Of a stretch of 64,000 bases of DNA, positions 62,334 to 64,000 are shown in pieces. The notes under the pieces are model-generated. The model was not told the DNA's origin and searched no databases. It saw nothing but the letters and a program-made list of their open reading frames with translations. The stretch comes from Paracoccaceae bacterium. Its GTDB lineage: Bacteria; Pseudomonadota; Alphaproteobacteria; Rhodobacterales; Rhodobacteraceae. The stretch covers positions 248,001-312,000 of the forward strand of contig JANSYP010000003.1 of NCBI GenBank assembly GCA_024742405.1, in the 5' to 3' direction. Made by a program: the position numbers and the translations under genes. Positions within the stretch are counted from its first letter, which is position 1. Every line of letters begins with the position of its first letter.

Positions 62334-64000
62334 TCAGACGACGAACAAAAGATCGTCGAACGCAAAGGTGGCGCTGAAGCCTGCATCGTCCGGACGCGCG
62401 AATACCAACTCGTCGATCCCGAGGAAGTCGAGATTGTACGACGTCATCTCGTCGGTCTCCAAGGCGATATCCTGGGAATAGACTTCCTCGCCGTCGCGAA
62501 AGCCACTCACAGTCATCGTGGTGAGGAACGTCAATGGCGAAGCTGTACTGCCTAATCCGCCGCCAAAGTCGCCGCTCACAAAATCGAACGTATCTCCGTC
62601 CCGTGTGAGCGTCCAAGAATCCGAAACCTGGGAGACGCCCTCATTGTCGCCACCATCGCCGTCCCATTCGATGGCTGAAACCCGTGGCTGAAGGAACGGG
62701 CTGCTTGATATCGGACTTCCCGTCCAGGTAAACCCCTGATAGCCTTCATTAACTGGGACATCCGGCCCGAACACTGAGTCTGGAAAGAGACTGAACTCTT
62801 CAAAGTCGATCAACAGCTCCGTGCCGGTGTCAAAGTCCGCCTGACTGATCCCGGTCAAGATGATGGAACTGTCGAGCGTTCCGTCCTTGTCGGAATCCAC
62901 GTCGATCTGCACCCCATCTGCCGTATCGGTGACAGTGCCGCTGCCATCCGACTCCAGGGTGGCGAAGAGGGATGCGAATTCCTCCAGGCTGGTGGCCTCG
63001 ATGATCTCGAAATCACTGTTCCTGAAGGCCAGTGTGTCTGTCCCAAGTTCGAAGTCGGTGATCGTGTTAGCCCCTGTGCTGATGATAAACCTGTCGGCAC
63101 CGTTGCCCCCGGTCTGCACGTCGTCACCGTCGCCACCATCGAACGTGTCGTTGCCGTCACCGCCGTTCAGAGTGTCATTGCCCAAGCCGCCGATCATGAG
63201 GTCGTCACCGTCACCGCCGCTCAACTCATCATCGCTAGACCCGCCGGTCAGGACATCATTGCCCGCTCCACCATCAACGATGCTGGTCGCGGCCGATGCG
63301 CCGGCGAAATAGACATCATTGCCCGCGCCCAGATCAGCGGTGACGGTGGTGAACCTGCCATCGGTGATCGCGTCCCATTGGCCGCCGAGCTGCTCCCCCT
63401 CGAACGAGCCCGCACCGATCCTCACAAAGTCGGCCTGGGCAGAACCCTGCACGTCGAAGCTGTTCTGCCAGCCCGACCCGTTGCTGGTCAGCCCGACCGT
63501 AGCGAAGACGCCGCGATCGGACTGGGAGGCATCCAGTTCGCCGCGTTTGACATTGTCGATACTGATCTCGACCGGATCGGTGAACGTGCCCGATCCGGGT
63601 GCTCCGCCGCCCTCGCCCGGAGCCCCGATCTGAACACGGGTATCGACGAGGGCATTTATCTCGATGCCAGAGACATCGCCAAGATCCTCGGCGCCGATCT
63701 TGACCTCGACATTCTTGACCCCGTTCCACTCCGCGGCCGGGCCGCCATCGAGCGTGAGCACTCCGTCCTCAAAACTCGCCGCGACCTCGTCGCCGAACGG
63801 GTCATCACCGTCCACGATGTCCGCATCATCGGCTGCGAGGTCCAGACCATAGGCTGCGGCGTCATCGCTGTTCGCGCCGGTGGGCACCTTGAAAGGCGCA
63901 TCCTGTTCGAGAGCCCCCAGTTCCCACTTGTCACGTTCTCCGTTGGCGTCGGACGAGCGTGAGAACAACACGTGGCTCGTCGGCGGCTCGGGCTGCAGGT
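62334..64000 (-). CDS. RTX-repeat calcium-binding protein, N-terminus outside window
   Basis: At least 555 codons are visible, and the frame stays open to the right edge (GTG 63971 is not a convincing start), so the N-terminus is missing. The order is an acidic N-terminal part, a beta-rich domain, then nonapeptide RTX repeats (GGAGNDVLTGG, GGDGDDLMIGG, GLGNDTLNGG, GGDGDDVQTGG, roughly 63110-63290). A post-repeat segment (DFELGTDTLAF) follows, then a C-terminal domain ending FSATFAFDDLLFVV that resembles carbohydrate-binding or PEP-CTERM-associated folds. Such proteins are exported by type I secretion and fold on calcium. No enzyme domain or dedicated secretion genes are in view. Confidence 0.82.
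   Translation of the reverse strand, partial: LQPEPPTSHVLFSRSSDANGERDKWELGALEQDAPFKVPTGANSDDAAAYGLDLAADDADIVDGDDPFGDEVAASFEDGVLTLDGGPAAEWNGVKNVEVKIGAEDLGDVSGIEINALVDTRVQIGAPGEGGGAPGSGTFTDPVEISIDNVKRGELDASQSDRGVFATVGLTSNGSGWQNSFDVQGSAQADFVRIGAGSFEGEQLGGQWDAITDGRFTTVTADLGAGNDVYFAGASAATSIVDGGAGNDVLTGGSSDDELSGGDGDDLMIGGLGNDTLNGGDGNDTFDGGDGDDVQTGGNGADRFIISTGANTITDFELGTDTLAFRNSDFEIIEATSLEEFASLFATLESDGSGTVTDTADGVQIDVDSDKDGTLDSSIILTGISQADFDTGTELLIDFEEFSLFPDSVFGPDVPVNEGYQGFTWTGSPISSSPFLQPRVSAIEWDGDGGDNEGVSQVSDSWTLTRDGDTFDFVSGDFGGGLGSTASPLTFLTTMTVSGFRDGEEVYSQDIALETDEMTSYNLDFLGIDELVFARPDDAGFSATFAFDDLLFVV

Noticed and set aside
1-64000. CRISPR arrays, tRNA or rRNA genes, attachment sites
   Set aside because: I looked for regularly spaced repeats, cloverleaf-type sequence and conserved rRNA segments and saw none; short tRNAs could be missed by eye.

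Overview
The window looks like GC-rich chromosomal or large-replicon DNA from a marine alphaproteobacterium of the Roseobacter group (Rhodobacteraceae). The evidence is a convincing DmdA-type dimethylsulfoniopropionate (DMSP) demethylase, TRAP and tripartite tricarboxylate (TTT) transporters, several binding-protein ABC importers, FCD-type GntR regulators, xanthine-dehydrogenase-family genes and tightly overlapping (ATGA) operons. I found no rRNA, tRNA, CRISPR array or replication origin. All calls come from reading the sequence; no database search was run.

Layout. 1-9.2 kb: a PoxB-like thiamine-diphosphate enzyme cut by the left edge, an MsbA-type ABC exporter, and an Lrp/AsnC regulator divergent from aceE and an E2 acyltransferase gene. 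9.6-11.1 kb: decayed IS5-type transposase and a decayed LysR gene. 11.4-16.4 kb: a GntR regulator divergent from DUF2182, DUF1326, acyl-CoA ligase and dmdA. 16.9-21.2 kb: a PotABCD-like ABC importer. 22.0-24.2 kb: a probable prokaryotic pentameric ligand-gated ion channel followed by a small protein with a C-terminal sorting-like tail. 24.7-29.0 kb: a DctMQP TRAP transporter and a YVTN-type beta-propeller protein.

29.6-47.7 kb is the most distinctive region. It is a dense catabolic locus with a dedicated UbiX flavin prenyltransferase, a UbiD-family decarboxylase, two different molybdopterin hydroxylase large subunits, one set of 2Fe-2S, FAD and CoxG subunits, a cytoplasmic NMT1-like binding protein, a GntR regulator, an AbrB-family membrane protein, a TTT transporter with an apparent TctA-TctB fusion, a thiamine-diphosphate decarboxylase-like enzyme and an alpha/beta hydrolase. 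Together they suggest uptake, decarboxylation and hydroxylation of an aromatic or heteroaromatic carboxylic acid. The substrate cannot be read from the sequence.

47.7-52.9 kb is a gene graveyard: a broken ABC-F ATPase, at least three decayed IS3-type transposases and an unknown broken gene. 52.9-61.6 kb is a sugar-acid (tetronate or threonate-like) import and catabolism operon with a LacI regulator and clear operators. Its kinase gene appears to have lost an internal segment and its aldolase-type decarboxylase gene is a fragment, so the pathway is probably broken. The window ends in an RTX-repeat calcium-binding protein cut by the right edge.
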